Part shown: positions 1-11,700 of the stretch, in pieces
Layout: every line of letters begins with the position of its first letter
How positions within the stretch are numbered: position 1 is the stretch's first letter
Assembly (NCBI GenBank): GCA_037447655.1
Contig: JBBHKE010002560.1
Coordinates: forward strand, 240,001 to 292,182
Direction: 5' to 3'
From: Zygnema cylindricum
Taxonomy: Eukaryota; Streptophyta; Zygnematophyceae; Zygnematales; Zygnemataceae
DNA length: 52,182 nucleotides
Program-made: the position numbers and the translations under genes
Notes under the pieces: model-generated
The model's input: only the letters and a program-made list of their open reading frames with translations
The model's database searches: none
What the model was told of the DNA's origin: nothing

Positions 1-506
1 CTCAAAAAATAAAAACAATGATTTATTATTGAATAATCTACTATTATTTTGCATTGGGTTCAAAAATTAGAAACAATGATTAGTTTTTGCTATTGGAACA
101 AAATTTAACAATCGCCAAATCGACTCTATCACATCAAATAGAGTAATCGATTCTATTTTTTTCATTATTCTAATTTAGGTGAGGTTTAATTAGCGTAAAA
201 AAATCTAATATAGGTTATATTTAAATAGTGTTGAGTACGGACTCTATAACGCGCAAATTGCTCTCACTTGTGTACATGTTCACACTGCACAATGCTCCGA
301 GTATCGCTATTAGTGTTTCAATTTTTTTCGCTAACTTCAAACATGTTATACCGGTGCACACCTGTCAGATGATATTTTCACGGTTGCGATTGAAAAGTGT
401 AACATTAACATTCCGATTGGCAGTTGCCAATCAAAGATTGAAGATGGGTGCACGGAGTATTGGACAGAAAAACTTAACACTGATAGGGATAACACGGTGT
501 GCTGTA
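1..506. other. AT-rich intergenic DNA, no gene seen
   Basis: No supported coding region. It holds scattered fragments resembling the nearby MITE ends (for example TTAGCGTAAA and CGCTATTAGTGT), so it is probably old transposon debris. The short open frames here have no recognisable protein character. Confidence 0.5.
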
Positions 507-1067
507 CACCGCCAATCGCTATTAGCGTAGAAGTTTCTTTAGCGTATATGAATAATTACCGTGGTTTACGCTAATTAAGAATATGAAAATTTTGAAAAAA
601 AACATACATTCTAATTGTTTAATAATTCTAATTTGGGTCTTTGAAAAAAATACTTGTCGGTCGCAAACATGCTTACACTTATATAGGTATTTGTACAAAA
701 TATGACAAATCGTACACAAATCGTACATTCGCACAGTCGAAACGTGGTTGCTGGACGAATATGTGCGAACGTGATATTTGACAACCCGATTATATCCCCT
801 TTTTGGAGCGCACATTCTCATGCCTCCGTGGTTACTAAAACTCATTAATTATACTTTTTCACTTAAAAAGGTACAATGTTGCACGGTCTGACATTGTCCG
901 TACACCACACTAATTAAATGGTGACGTACTTCCGTTTTGTACTGTACTAGAAATTTAACCCTAAATAGAGTAAAGAAAAAAATAGAATGAACTACGCTAA
1001 TGGAGAAAGCAAAAAAAAAAAAGCGGGACGGAATTAGCGTACACTACGCTAATAGCGATTGGCGGTG
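507..1067 (+). mobile_element. MITE family A, copy A1 (non-autonomous DNA transposon)
   Basis: 561-bp element bounded by terminal inverted repeats that begin CACCGCCAATCGCTATTAG at the left and appear as the complement ending GGCGGTG at the right. It is preceded by TA (505-506); the right flank reads TG instead of TA. The interior matches copy A2 at 50079-50614 over nearly its whole length, including the GTACGGTCTGACA stretch and the AGCGGGACGGAATTAG stretch near the right end. It encodes no transposase. TA flanks suggest the Tc1/mariner/pogo superfamily (inference). Confidence 0.8.
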
Positions 1068-1079
1068 TGCTGTGCTATA

Positions 1080-1277
1080 CACCGCCAATCGCTATTAGAG
1101 TCAAGGATTAAATAGCGTAAAAAAAAAATTAGCGTTATTGATTCTAATTTAGTGCCTGAGACGTGGCATATTATGGTCCACGTACTTAAATAGCGTTATT
1201 AATTATATTTCAGGTTTTGGGGTCAAAATTTAGGGGCACCGCATTAGCGTTATATACTCTAATAGCGATTGGCGGTG
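1080..1277 (+). mobile_element. MITE family B, copy B1
   Basis: 198-bp element with the same terminal inverted repeat as family A (CACCGCCAATCGCTATTAG) but a different interior, flanked by TA on both sides (1078-1079, 1278-1279). Its interior, including GACGTGGCA and ATTATGGTCCACGT, reappears in the degraded copy at 49866-50071. Confidence 0.75.
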
Positions 1278-2568
1278 TAGCTTTCCCCAGCTGTGTATGC
1301 GTCTACATTAAGTTAATGTGTTTCGCACTTGTACGGCGAAGCATATTTTTATGTTTTCGATACATTTAGTGGGGCCTTAAATAACTGCCATAACTGACAT
1401 AACTGGCATATATCGACGTAGCTTGACCTAATACATTTTTTTTGGAACCGCCCCGAGTTGTTCTCTGAAAGGGAAACAGCGCGCCAAACTGATGTACCGT
1501 ACACTCTGTTCGTTAATGTAGGCCGTTTATTTGTACATAATTATTCTTTCAGGACGGCAACAGCCTGTTTATTTTGTCTTACAACTCAAGGTACAGTATG
1601 GGTATCGAACAAGCCCCCATACAAGTGTGGGACCTTCGGCACCTCGCGGCACCTCGCGCCGACATTCGGCACCTCTTGGGATCGGGTACGAGAAACAGGG
1701 TTTTGGGTTTTGGGTTGTTTTTTTAATAAAAAAAAAACAAAAACAGAAAAAATAAACCCTAAACGAGCGGTCGCGGAGTCTTCGGCACCCCTGGGGGCCA
1801 AAAAGTTGCAAGATAATGTTTTAGCCGACAAATGATTCTGTCGTTATGAAAACAATCTGCTTTCAAAAAGTCGAATCCAGATTGCCATATGCGTAAACTA
1901 GCCACGTCTAGTCAATTACTTGATTCTTCATTGCGTTACGCTAGCCACGTCACACGCTTGGTACTGTACTGTAGTTATTAGTACTGTTATTAGTACTGGC
2001 TACGGTATAAAGGTACGGACTACTTTGTTGGATAGTGTTTGTACCTCAAAAAAAGCAAAACCCTGTCTTGTCACGTCATCCAGAGTGGTGACCAGAGTAG
2101 TGACTACGGAGAATCGTACTGTCAGCGTCAATCCAGCATGTTGTGGTCCTTTATCCCACGCGTACTATTAGGGCGTACTTTACATTTTCAAGTATGTTTA
2201 TGAAACGTCACGGGCTCACAGCCTCACACACTGTACTCATCGTACCTTTCAAATTAGGGATCTTAAGACGCGTACTAAACGCGTACTTACGCGTACTTCT
2301 GAATCGCAAAGCAATCGTTTGGCGACGACAGTACAATTACAATATTGTACTGTACATCACTGCATTGTACTCAACATACCGTAGATATTTCTGTACTTTT
2401 TGCACATCAAAACTAGGATATTGTCACGTCATGCCAAGCTAGGGGTGCACACTGTGAATAGCAGCATGTTTATTAAAACTCTTTCCGGTCTTATCATGTG
2501 TGGGAACAGACAGTTGACTACATGGTTTAAAAAAAAAAAACAGTAACGTAGCACCGAACTGCACTAGT
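1278..2568. other. Intergenic DNA, no gene supported
   Basis: Overlapping open frames at 1458-1835 lie on both strands over a GC-richer patch of repeated CGGCACCTCG-like words and are judged fortuitous. The part from about 1960 to 2400 is unusually dense in GTAC and is listed separately. Confidence 0.5.
1961..2400. repeat. GTAC-rich segment
   Basis: About 15 to 20 GTAC tetramers fall in roughly 440 bp, many as CGTAC or GTACTG, where a random sequence would have about two. The spacing is irregular, so it is not a simple tandem repeat. Similar enrichment is seen in the MITEs and in the DNA upstream of the transporter gene. Confidence 0.5.
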
Positions 2569-2838
2569 ATGTTTAACATTATGGTCGATTTTGGGGATAG
2601 CAAATGGTTTGGACTAATTTTCAGAAGAGGGTATAGGAGGCGGTATAAAGACGCTGGTGCAGAGATTTACTTAGACGGAGATTTTGTGACATCGATCTCT
2701 TCATTTTGGTACGGAAGCAAGTTGACTTCTTGGTATCTTCAACCGAAAGTTGGAAAAATATCTATGCCTGGAGAACACGTCCTGTCGTTTAGACCACTTT
2801 CTCAAGGCTTCGAAGTGCTCGCATTGATTGCTGAATAA
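2569..2838 (+). CDS. Hypothetical small protein or terminal exon, 89 aa
   Basis: The open frame starts with ATG and ends in TAA, followed at once by an ATAAATAAAC stretch that could serve as a polyadenylation signal. The protein is of normal complexity and mixed composition, with alternating hydrophobic/polar strands (IYLDGDFVTSIS, VLALIAE) suggesting a small beta-rich fold. There is no signal peptide or membrane segment. The start is directly preceded by GCACTAG, which could be a splice acceptor, so this may be the last exon of a longer gene. I do not recognise the family, and nothing nearby suggests a job. Confidence 0.35.
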   Translation: MFNIMVDFGDSKWFGLIFRRGYRRRYKDAGAEIYLDGDFVTSISSFWYGSKLTSWYLQPKVGKISMPGEHVLSFRPLSQGFEVLALIAE

Positions 2839-4072
2839 ATAAACTTCACATTGGATCAAATACTCTCGTGATGAATCGTGCTGTTATTAAAGTGTTATGT
2901 ATTATTCTTGCCCTGGGATGAGAGATGTAATGCTTAGTTTACTGTTTCCTTGAATGGTGTTTAGTTCGTATATCATAGAGTCAGGGAGATTACACTGTCG
3001 AAGTTTTGCCCTTGTTTTGAGAGCAAATCGTAAAAATTGTACAGATTTTTGGATAAATTTATGTACGGTTTGTGCTAAAACTCTACGATTTACCTTTAGC
3101 AATAGGGCAAATTTCATCCTCAATGGTAGGGAAAAATTCGACATTGTAATTACTCTGCCATTCACAACAGGGGAATGCCTTGTTCTTTGGGGCCATTAAT
3201 GCCCTTAGTTACTTTTTTAGCAACAGATGTACTTTCTTGTTTTTTTTGCGTCCAGTTGCAGATTTTTTATTAGATTGAGATGAATGTAGCGGTGAAACTC
3301 ACATTGTTATAATGAGGCAATCAGAGATATATTCGGTGATAAGCACATTCGCTGTTATTGGACATTTTCTCAATTATATGGAACTATTTGGACACGGACA
3401 AAGGACAAAGACAGAGGGAAAAGGGATAAGGGCAAAGGTCAAAGGCATCATTGGGCATTATTGTAGAAAGAAGGGACATCTGTTTTTTTGCACAAGAACC
3501 ATGAATAGCTAAAAAGTCGATGTAACATACAAACATATAAGTATGTGAACCTGATCCAAAATTCACAAATGTGGGCTTCTGCTTATTTTTTTCCAAATGG
3601 ATAATTGTGTGTTTCTCCATCAATCGTGTCACATACATAGACATGAATCTCCATACTCAGCAAGAGCACAAAAGTTTTTGTCAAATATGAATTACGCTTA
3701 TGTCTATTGCAAATTGTCTTGGAAAAGATTTCCGCAATATTAACATAAATTCCAAAATAGTCTCCTCAATGACATGATTGTTCCTACAAAACGTAACAAT
3801 ATTATGTGTAATCCACAACTCCAGAGTTCCCCCGAGCAAAAACGTTATTTCCTCCAGAAGTTACTGACTTAAAGAGACTAGTAACAAACATAAAGGAAGT
3901 ATTATTGCATTATTGCCTTTTCACGACTGCTTCAAAACAACCTACGAAAAAAAATATTCCCTCCCAATCAGACTAATAAAAACTATCAAAAGAAAATTCC
4001 ACACTCTAACAAATATTTACGTTCCACTCTGAAATGTACGCCCTTAAAATTAATGTCAATAAACATCTTAAC
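2839..4072. other. Intergenic DNA downstream of the RING-CH gene
   Basis: No gene is firmly supported. On the minus strand between about 3280 and 2890, short stretches with protein-like character occur in more than one frame (for example a 37-codon frame opening at about 3198, ATGGCCCCAAAG). I could not connect them into a gene. The part next to 4072 is the likely 3' UTR of the RING-CH gene. Confidence 0.4.
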
Positions 4073-7000
4073 TCACAAGAGCCCTAAGCTTTTGAGCTCT
4101 TTCATATGGCAAGGCTGGATGTCGAGCTTTTGAGCTTCCCCCACTTTCTCAAGATCTTCGACTACAAACTCCAAAGTTAATGCTTGTTTTTGCAAAATAT
4201 GGTAATGCCGATCATTAATCCGTTGGCCGCAAATAACCGCCACAAAGAAACCGTAAAGCATTCCCACCACCACAAGCAACAGTACTGCAAATGCCAATCA
4301 AAAGAGTCCCACGAACCAGCAAAACTCTGGTGAAAAAAGAAGGGAAGAGAGAAAAAATGGCAACATGTAAAGGATAAAGTAACTTCTATACGACAAAAGA
4401 ACAAGACAAAAGACAGAAGACAAAAGGCAAAAGACAAGACAAGGCAAAAGTTCTTCCTCTTGTAAATATATAGAAACAAAAGTCATATAAGTACCTATTG
4501 TCAAAAAGAGTGTACCTAAGACCACCTTCAACGCCGTGTCGAATGATACATACTCACACAGTAGTAATATTTGTGAGAAAAACTCATAAAAGAACTGCGT
4601 ATTACAAACTAAATGTTTTTTGGAGATCACATCCATAGAACAAACTCAACAAAGTGTACAAGCCTGTTCTCATACTTTATCGCATAGGTCTTAACTGAAG
4701 AAATGTTGCTAGAAATTGGACTTTTTTAGGAGTAACATTTACAGGGTTTGACTGAAGTAAATACACATTAAATCAAAAATTAACTCACGCGGAGGCATCA
4801 AGTTCCTCAAAAAACCTAGATTACATCCTGACCGTTCGTGACACATGCGAAAACATTTTGACTATTTTCACTTTTTTTTCCTGTTTTAGAATTTTAACTT
4901 ATACCCGGGAACAGTATTAAATCAATAAATCCATTAAACTCGGTCAGACCCCTATTAGTTTCAGTCCCAGAAGTGGACATTACAGTATTGCTTGTTTTTG
5001 TACGCCATAAATTAGTTCGCTGCTGAGACTTCTCTACCCAAAACTGCCGGTACAGAGAAGACCGTCATAAGAATAACCGCACTCTGGTCAATTCTCAGGA
5101 TGTTGAACGAGGTTTCTACAATTTTACATTCAGGTCAACCTCCCCAGGTTTCACCTTAATGTCATTTACACGCAGTAAATCCACAAGCTTCTTTCGATTC
5201 AAATAAGATGGAGAGGGAGGGGTTACGCAGACTGACCTACTGTTGTTACAAAACCATAGGGTTGCTCCGAATAACCAAAATCGTACTTAATTTCATCACC
5301 ATAAATAGCATACACCAAAACACCTAATGCAGCAACCACCTGCACACATTATAAAGCACATACTACATTGCTGTCATTCACAAAAGACAAAAAATTGCTG
5401 CGATTGCGATGTGCCTCACTGAGCTGGTTTAAAGTGCTTTTGACATTCGTTCCCAAACAATTTTCCTTGGCAGTACCAAAAAATTACATCTCCAGTCTCA
5501 TTTTACTCAATAAAAGAATATATCTTACCAACTGGACAAGAAGAAAGATAATAACATGGTCCCGTGCAACGTAAATTTGAAACTTCAATTTTCGCCACCA
5601 TCGATCTGGTGGAATATTTTCTCGTAATTGAAAACGAGCACGACATTCAGTGCAATTAGCGAATGCAAAGCCTTCCTGCCACGCAAGAAAAAAAATGGGC
5701 CGTATTACGTTTATTGCAAACTGGTTTTTTATGATACTTAATGAACATTGGGCAGCATAGGTTCCCAAAATTTGTGGGTACACCATATAACTACTCTTAT
5801 GGGATCATCTCTTTTATTAAGTTCTACCTTCATTTTCAATGCCTAAAACTCATGACGCTAAGACCTGGTATGGCTGCAACCTTAATTTTATTTCCAAGTG
5901 AAGAGATGTACCCCGACTTACCCTTTCACAAGCCGAATCCATTCTCAACTTGAAAATGATTACGAAGCTCGTATTGTCTTCAGAGGGCAATACCAGGAAT
6001 TTCAAGGTCATGTCGCACAGTTTCTTCTGCGTTTTCAGAGATTTTTTAAATGATTTTCCAGGGCACGCCGAGTACTACTAACTTTCGGTAGTTGTGATGA
6101 AGAAAATTTCTTGGGCCTTTCGGCTTTATAGAGTTTTCGTGAAGTTCATGAAGGTGTGGTCCACTAATTTTACTGTTTTGATGCAATTCAACAAAGACCT
6201 TAGTTCATCCATTTGAGAGAAGTTTTCTTACCTTTGCTGTTCGCCAATGGTCCAGACATGATCGATGAACATATTTTTGTGTACCTTTGCATTGGCATGG
6301 AGCAATCAAATCATCGCCTAGAAAAAACAAAGCAAACAAAAAAAAAAAAACTCAAAACAACAGCAAGGAACAAAGAGATGAAAGGGGGAACATCTTCCAG
6401 TGGTTCAGCAAAGTTCAGCGCGCTGAACTGCGACGAGTGAAAAAAAAAAAAAAGAATTGAAGTGAAATTGGTATCAACACAACCAATTTCGGGTAACATG
6501 GCTGGTTTAAGGCCACTCCCTTATGAAACGTCAACATTCTTGTATGATTTTTGGCTAAAAAAAGTCGCGATCGAATCAAAGCTATTTACACTAACAATGA
6601 TGGGCAGTACCTTCACATCATTTCACCAGGGTGACAGGACAAAACCAAAGTCGAGAACAAAATGCGATCACTTTGCAAAAGATGAGATTGAGTGGTTGAA
6701 ACGGATATTAGTCGTCATAATCCACCAAATACAAAAACTACACATGGAAAAAAATAATAAGCAGAATTTCGTTTCCACGACTTTTGTCTTGCAAAAAAAA
6801 AACAAAAACTACATGAAGCTGACAATGGTGAGGCCGAGTATTAGCATACGGTATATCAAATATACCATCACGTGAACATAATGATGACTTTTAACAAGAT
6901 AAATAATGAATACCCACCCCCCCCCCCCCTACAAAAAGAAACGCAAAACACTTTTTAATGCTGGAAAGATTCAGTATAGAGCTTTTCTTCAAAAAGTAAA

Positions 7001-7616
7001 ATGTGCATAAAATTCTGTGAGTGTGAGAGAAGGAGACAGAGTGAGAGAGAATGACAGAGGGGGAGAAGGAGACAGGGGGAGAGAAGGAGACAGAGGGGGG
7101 AGAGAAGGAAACAGAGGGAGAGAAATACACACCTCCAGGCTCAAAACAAATTCTGCATTGCGGTTGTCCTGGACTAATTGGACATCTTATAGAGCTATCA
7201 AGTCTTGATTCCACCAAAAAATTTGAGTCAAAATTGGAGTCACTCAAATTCTTCGTAAGCACAAGAAGAGGAATTTGATCTCCTACTTCTCCTACGGCTT
7301 CAAGAGTTTCTTCACTTCCTTGTGCACATTCACTTGAAGGAATAAATGTTTCTCTCACGGATCTTTCTCTTAAAAGCGCTTCTTTCGAAGCGAATTGCAT
7401 ATTAAACTCCTCATAATATCTTTGTGAAGTACGTTCACTTTGATCAGAAGAGCTTTGACCTATTCTTACGAGAGGAATGCTCTCACTTTCCAAAAGAGCA
7501 TCATTATATTCACTTTCACACTCACTTACATGTTCCTCTTTGCTCTGATTTTCATCTCTTTGTCCATCTTCTCTTTCATTTTCTCTTCCATCATCTTTTC
7601 TCTTTTCTTGTGGCAT
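4073..7616 (-). CDS. RING-CH (RINGv/MARCH-type) membrane E3 ubiquitin ligase, 5 exons, 343 aa
   Basis: Exons on the minus strand: 7616-7133, 6317-6232, 5675-5529, 5339-5237, 4284-4073. All joins are GT..AG and in phase, giving 1032 nt with TGA stop. The N-terminal half (1-150) is hydrophilic and acidic/Ser-rich. The C4HC3 zinc domain is complete: Cys154, Cys157, Cys169, Cys171, His179, Cys182, Cys198, Cys201, with the family signature LIAPCQCKGTQ before the His. Two hydrophobic segments follow (about 229-252 and 265-290), then the conserved RHYHIL motif and a C-terminus VVEDLE...LKSLGLL seen in plant RINGv proteins. Such proteins sit in cell membranes and transfer ubiquitin from an E2 to membrane clients; the substrate is unknown. 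The gene is divergent from the transporter at 8787. Exon 1 ends beside a GA/CT microsatellite. Domain and exon structure are seen directly; function is from family knowledge. Confidence 0.9.
7018..7127. repeat. GA-rich microsatellite in RING-CH intron 1
   Basis: Imperfect GAGAGAAGGAGACAG units begin immediately downstream (minus strand) of the exon 1 donor GTGTGT. On the transcript this is a pyrimidine-rich tract right at the 5' end of the intron, an unusual place for one. Confidence 0.75.
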
Positions 7617-8786
7617 ATTCTAACAAACAAATATCCGAAATTTCAGTTTTCAAAAATAGCAAGACCTCAAGCATAATTTAAACAGCAATATTGGAAATGG
7701 CTGCATTTGTAAAAAGAGCCAAAATTGAAACTGGCAATTTCACTTATTAACTACAGAGAACAGGACGTGGTAAGAAAGGAAAGAGTCTGCAAGGAGAAAA
7801 CTATGATAGAATGACAAATTATGTTTTTTTTTTAAGTTTGGAACTTTAGTTTTACAGAGAGCTTACATTTACTACAGTACAGTAATCACAAGGTTAGGGT
7901 TTCCATTACCAGTTTGGTATTACAATTTACAGTTTTGTATGCCTGCATGGCGTATCTGACCCTTGTTTCAAGCGTGTGAACATTTCGTGCACAATCCGTG
8001 CATAAAAGTGTGCAACGGAAAACTTTCGAAACATCTTTCAACTTCGTACGGTATCGCGTTACGTATTCAATTTTGTGTGAACTGTAAACAACTAAACATC
8101 AATTCGAGAAAGAAAAACTCAAAAAAGTCAAAAAACCATAGTTGTTCACGGCGTTAAGTGCGAACGATTAAAACGCGACGAATTATAAGTAACAAACGCA
8201 TTGAACCTTTTGAAAAAATCGTAAAAATCGTTAGTGAATTTCATCCGTACTATTTCGTACATGTAAACAAAAATAAATTTCACATATACTGCAGTTTGTA
8301 CATTATTCGTACATTTTACGTATCTTTTCGATTTATTCCGTACAATTTTGGAAAAAAGTTCGTACATTTCCGTAGAATTTATGTTCAGTTTACCGGACAG
8401 AAAGTACGACGAAGTGCAACGTATCTTTTCGTCAAATTTCGTACATTTACCGTACAAAACCGTACAGATATCGTAAAATGCCGTACAGCTCTCGTAAACT
8501 AGCCGTTCAGTTTTCCAGACAGAAAGTACATCGCGTTTTTTTCCGATTTATTCAAAGTCACGAATTATACGTTTTAATCGGAAAAAAAATCGCTCGATTT
8601 GAGCAACTATGAAAAAAACGTATGATTTTCAAACGTGCGTAAATTTTATCGTACTATACGGCGTGCATATTATACTTTGAAACAACCCCCATTTTGCACA
8701 TTTGAGTATTTGACCTTACGGTATGCTTTAAAATTTAAACGACAGCAACCCAACCTTGCGATTCGCAGTCACAATTGTGCGATCCA
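7617..8786. promoter_or_regulatory. Shared divergent promoter region of the RING-CH and transporter genes
   Basis: About 1.17 kb lies between the two start codons, so both promoters must be here if the starts are right. No TATA box can be assigned with confidence. The half nearer the transporter (8150-8760) is rich in CGTAC and carries a direct repeat of a TTCAGTTTNCCNGACAGAAA-type word at about 8387 and 8508, so part of this interval is probably repeat-derived. Confidence 0.45.
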
Positions 8787-11700
8787 ATGGCATCTGTCGC
8801 GTGTTTTGTCGCATTCTCGCCTTGCAGCGGACAGTTCATCAGCTGCTCTGCTGCTGCCACTTGGCAAGAAAAGGCTTCGCATGGTTTGCAGCTCAGAATC
8901 CATGGCTGCCCTGGGAGAAGCCCTATCGAAGGCTACAAGAAGCCATGGGAGACATTATCTTATGACCTACGATGCTATGAGTCTGCAAATAAACGTCTTG
9001 ACCACTTTTGTACTCCTGTTACTTGCCAAAATTCGTATTTCGGACGCATTATGAATAAAAAAACAGGGTTTTCTAATGCAATTACAGGACAGAAAATTAT
9101 TTATTCTAATGTTGGAGCCGGTTCGGCTCAAAACAGTGAGAGTGGAGCTCTTGACTTTAAGAAAGAAGATTTGGAGGAGGAAAATCAGTGAGTTGGTTTA
9201 GACATTTGTTTGTGGATTTTGATGTTTGTGCTTCTTTTTCATTCTTTGTTTTGCATGCAATGTATAGACATATACATATATAAACGAAAAAAAAAAAAAG
9301 AGAGAAGAGAAACAAACAAAAAGAAAAGAGAAAAAAAAGAGAAAAAAACAAGCAAGAGAAACAAAGAGAAGTGAAGAACAATACACAAGAGAAAAAAACA
9401 ACGAACTAGGTGTAAATCAGGCAAAAATTTACGGTACACCATCAAAATGCAACATATAAACCAGTCTAAATGAAGATTTTATCTGTTGCGTGTATTTTCT
9501 TCTATTTAATCTCAGTATTTCTCAGTATTTCTGTGGTTTACCCATGTGGTTTGGCCTTCTTTCTAATTTTCTGCTTATTTCTCGGCAGTTCTTTTCTGTT
9601 TTTTTCGCTATTTCTCAAACAGGTTTAGAAAAGGAAGCACAATTTCAAGTCTTTAATGTAAATGAACATGACTTGTTCATTTTGCATACTACCTTTGCTT
9701 TGTTAAGAACGCGTGATTTTTTTTTATGATCCGTTGTTTCATAAAACTCTGGTCATAAACTTGTGAGAAGGAATTTTGACTTAGCTAGCTGCTACAGTCT
9801 TTCAATGTTGGGCAGCCTGGATGGACGTGTCTTTTTTCTGTGTGTGAATCAAATATCCACCCAGCTCGAATTTTGCAAGGCTACGCGGAAAAAATCACAT
9901 GTTAGGACAATCTGGCCATCATAGAAAATAAGGAGAAATGTTCTTGATAAATCAGTACATTCTGTTGTACACACTTTTTGATGTGGAGGCGTTACTGGAA
10001 TTGGTATTCAAAATAAGTATGGTTCAAGAATTACTACATTGAGATGTGTGGTTCTAACACAAGGCATAGTCCCATTTACATTTTGTTGTCATCTTTTTGT
10101 GTATCTTTTGGGTTGTGCTTTCTGATTTTACCCGTTTTTTTATCAACTTCTCGTCAAAGTTGGCCAAAGAAGTAGAAACGGGTAATCTCGTTATTCACAT
10201 GACCGATATCATTTGCGTTAAATGATTTATTGATTTTTTGTCCATTTGAAATTTCAATTTAGCACATCATATTTCGTTCTGCCATTATGCTTTAAGCTGT
10301 TTCAGCTCTCAGTACTATTGTATAACTCAAGGTTTCTGATTATGTTTTTTGGCTTTCATCATCTGTAGGCCGATACTTGTGGACGTAAAGGAGGAAACCT
10401 TCACAGTAGAACAAGCTATCGACCATGTCGGTTTTGGTCGATTTCAGTATCTTTTACTTTTCTACACAGGACTTGCTTGGATGGCAGAAGCCATGGAGCT
10501 TATGCTTTTGTCTTTTGTGGGACCAGCTGTCCAATCATTATGGGGCCTCAGTAACCAGCAAGAAAGTTGGATCTCTAGTGTTGTTTTTCTCGGCATGCTT
10601 GTGGGAGCTTATTCATGGGGAATTCTTTCGGATTTGAAAGGCCGAAGGTATGTGGGCCCAATTTTTCTCTTAAAACTTAACAAAAAAATATAAGATAGTG
10701 AAATTTGCAGTACATTCCTTAAGTTGGGGAGGTAGTATTGAACGAAGTTGTGAATCATAGAATATCTTTTTTTCCTTTGACTCAAGGCGATTTTACATTG
10801 ATGCCCCTTTTTTTTATCGAATATTGAGTTGTATGTATCTGTATACAGGATTTTTTACATATAATATAAGGTCTAATCAAACATAAAATCTTGTTCACTC
10901 ACCACACAAGCTCATCAAATGTAATAAGAAAATGGCAAAGTGAATGCAGTCTATTTTTTGTGAACAATTATGATGTATTTTGTATTGTCAATTGACATTT
11001 CCATTGATTTGAAACCGTTTTCTAATTTGAATTTCTGCAGTTTTTTGTGAGAGAAACACTCTATGTTCAAAATCTCAAATGGATTTTTTCTCAAAATTGT
11101 TTTTTAAGAGGTATCTTTATCTCTATTGTGAGATGCTAGTTTAGCTTGCAATAGGTCTTTTCAAGATTTATGCCTTCGAGGCCCATATCTCAGAACTTCT
11201 GAATCTTTTTGTCTGTTACCCATTTCCTTCAATGTACATTTATTTCCTCGCATCTGACAAATTGATAGTATTTTTTGTTTTTTTGGACAGAGCTGGTTTT
11301 TTTACAACTGCTGTCCTCACATTTGTCGCCAGCCTTTGTAGTGCTTTATCTCCAAATTATCTTTCCTTGTTATTTTTTCGAGCACTCGTGGGAGTCGGTC
11401 TAGGAGGAGCCCCTGTCGTATTCTCTCTCTTTCTTGAATTTGTGCCTTCGAAAAGTCGAGGATTTTGGCTTGTTTTTATTTCACTTTTTTGGACTTTGGG
11501 TTCCGTAGCGGAAGCTGCATTGGCATGGGTGAGGTTCTCTTTTTGTGTTTTTTTGAGGCTCTGCATGGTTATTATTTATATACCTTTTTTTGCGTTTGAG
11601 CTCTAATGTCTTTTTTAAGCTCTTAATGATTATCACACTTGAACCCTTTTATGAATGTGAACCATATGTTTTCTAATGCTTTAAATGATTATCACACTTC

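Noticed and set aside
506-1068. 5-bp target duplications (GCTGT, ACTGT) around MITE A copies
   Set aside because: The other copies do not show a 5-bp duplication, whereas TA flanks fit nearly all ends; the 5-bp matches are probably chance.
3312-3512. Gag-like zinc-knuckle remnant (HYCRKKGHLFFC)
   Set aside because: Only part of a CCHC pattern and no other retrotransposon domain nearby.
6462-6875. 137-aa frame on the plus strand
   Set aside because: Lies in intron 1 of the RING-CH gene on the opposite strand; no domain likeness found.
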